DNA of 6,066 nucleotides, taken from contig DMYM01000011.1 of NCBI GenBank assembly GCA_003483645.1, forward strand, positions 9,308-15,373. Direction: 5' to 3'. Source of the stretch: Verrucomicrobiales bacterium. Lineage in GTDB: Bacteria > Verrucomicrobiota > Verrucomicrobiia > Verrucomicrobiales > Akkermansiaceae. The translations under genes and the position numbers were made by a program. Position 1 is the stretch's first letter. Every line of letters begins with the position of its first letter. Under the pieces are notes generated by a model. The model did no database searches. It worked only from the letters and a program-made list of their open reading frames with translations, and was not told the DNA's origin. Below, in pieces: positions 5,567-6,066 of the stretch.

Positions 5567-6066
5567 GGCGTGGGATGGGCAATGGGGTTGTTCGCTAGGT
5601 GTCGGGCAGGTAGCAGGATTGCCAAGCCACGGCAAGCCCTACACGGCGCTCCGCCTGCACCAGCAGGAAGGCCCGGCCGAAGAGAGTCACTGCCATGATG
5701 CCCGGTCGCTTTTGCAGAAACACCGGGTGCTATCAGCTCCGCTCCCCACCCGGAACACCACATGAACGGCAGAACCGCCAGTGATCGGGGTGGGCCGAAA
5801 CGTAGCCCGGCGTGACAGGTCGCCCTGGCCTGGTCGCCGTTCATGATTGATACCGTAAAGCCAACCCCCCTCCCGGCACTGCCTTCTGAAACGAATTTGC
5901 ATGGAAGATTCTCAGGAAACTCCGTTCAGTTATCCTGACTACTAGAGTAGCCTTCTACCTCCACTTTATTTACCTTCATCCATTGAGCTGGAGTTGTTGG
6001 CATGTTATCCACCGATCCTCCATGGCCATCGCTCTTTCGTGTGTCCCATTTTTGTATATTTCTAGC
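5567..6066. other. 500-base noncoding region upstream of the sugar kinase gene
   Basis: I see no convincing gene here. The part up to about 5880 is GC-rich and contains several inverted repeats: CCCGGT/ACCGGG (5701-5706 and 5722-5727); GGGC/GCCC (5792-5795 and 5805-5808); and a two-part stem, CGGCG/CGCCG outside CAGG/CCTG, across 5808-5839. A bulged stem, TTCTGA and GAAT against ATTC and TCAGGA, lies at 5884-5917. None ends in a T-run. From about 5880 the base composition changes: 5941-6066 is 56 of 126 G+C. The minus strand is open from the right edge to a TGA at 5926-5928 (46 codons), which could be the end of a gene lying outside the window, or chance. A good promoter for the sugar kinase gene could not be picked out by eye. 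Confidence 0.5.

Noticed and set aside
5567..5635. TTG at 5635 as the sugar kinase start.
   Set aside because: The extra 23 residues, rich in Pro and Cys, do not resemble the family N-terminus, and there is no ribosome binding site.
5595..5696. A 33-codon minus-strand small frame upstream of the sugar kinase, a possible leader peptide, and the overlapping 71-codon frame at 5687-5902.
   Set aside because: Neither has a ribosome binding site or recognisable sequence, and the small frame has no run of one amino acid that would suggest attenuation.
5563..5844. A 93-codon minus-strand frame ending in an ATGA overlap with the sugar kinase start, as in translational coupling.
   Set aside because: Third codon positions are not GC-biased as in the real genes, the protein is rich in Pro, Ala, Gly and Arg with no domain, and there is no ribosome binding site at its ATG. 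The overlap is probably chance.
6005..6013. TTATCCACC, one base from a DnaA box, in an AT-richer stretch.
   Set aside because: It is a single imperfect box with no second one nearby and no replication genes, so it does not support an origin.
6002..6066. A plus-strand ATG with GGAG 8 bases upstream, open for 21 codons to the edge.
   Set aside because: The run is too short to separate from chance, and it overlaps a longer open frame on the other strand.

Overview
The window is a GC-rich (by eye about 60%) stretch of bacterial chromosome. It holds five protein-coding genes, one cut by the left edge, and about 500 bases at the right end with no convincing gene. I see no rRNA, tRNA, transposase, CRISPR array or integrase. 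The gene set (a FabV-type enoyl reductase, an exported PQQ-like beta-propeller protein with a W-x-Q-F-R-G start, and a KDG-kinase-like PfkB sugar kinase) suggests a Verrucomicrobiota or related PVC-group bacterium. That placement is an inference from family memory and is only moderately confident.

Layout: (1) 1-893 (+), the C-terminal two thirds of 6-phosphogluconate dehydrogenase (gnd). It meets end to end with (2) 899-2302 (-), an exported PQQ-like beta-propeller protein. (3) 2392-3582 (-), FabV, lies 89 bases upstream of that gene on the same strand and could be cotranscribed with it. (4) 3720-4424 (+), a short-chain dehydrogenase/reductase (SDR), diverges from fabV across 137 bases. (5) 4490-5566 (-), a PfkB-family sugar kinase, converges on the SDR across 65 bases. 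(6) 5567-6066, noncoding: hairpin-rich and GC-rich up to about 5880, then AT-richer to the edge.

Functionally these are mainly housekeeping genes: pentose phosphate pathway oxidation (gnd), reduction in fatty acid elongation (fabV), and probably sugar-acid catabolism (the kinase). The exported propeller has no assignable specific role. Gnd and the kinase touch neighbouring branches of the pentose phosphate and Entner-Doudoroff network, but they are not in one operon. FabV and the SDR share a divergent control region; a link to lipid metabolism is only a guess.

I did not find a clearly new multi-gene system. The points most worth a second look are: an SDR that has lost most of its catalytic tetrad; a promoter-like element placed so that the SDR mRNA would be leaderless; a bulged palindrome between fabV and the SDR; and a 9-base pairing that would bury the ribosome binding site of the propeller gene, built from a word that recurs in the window.
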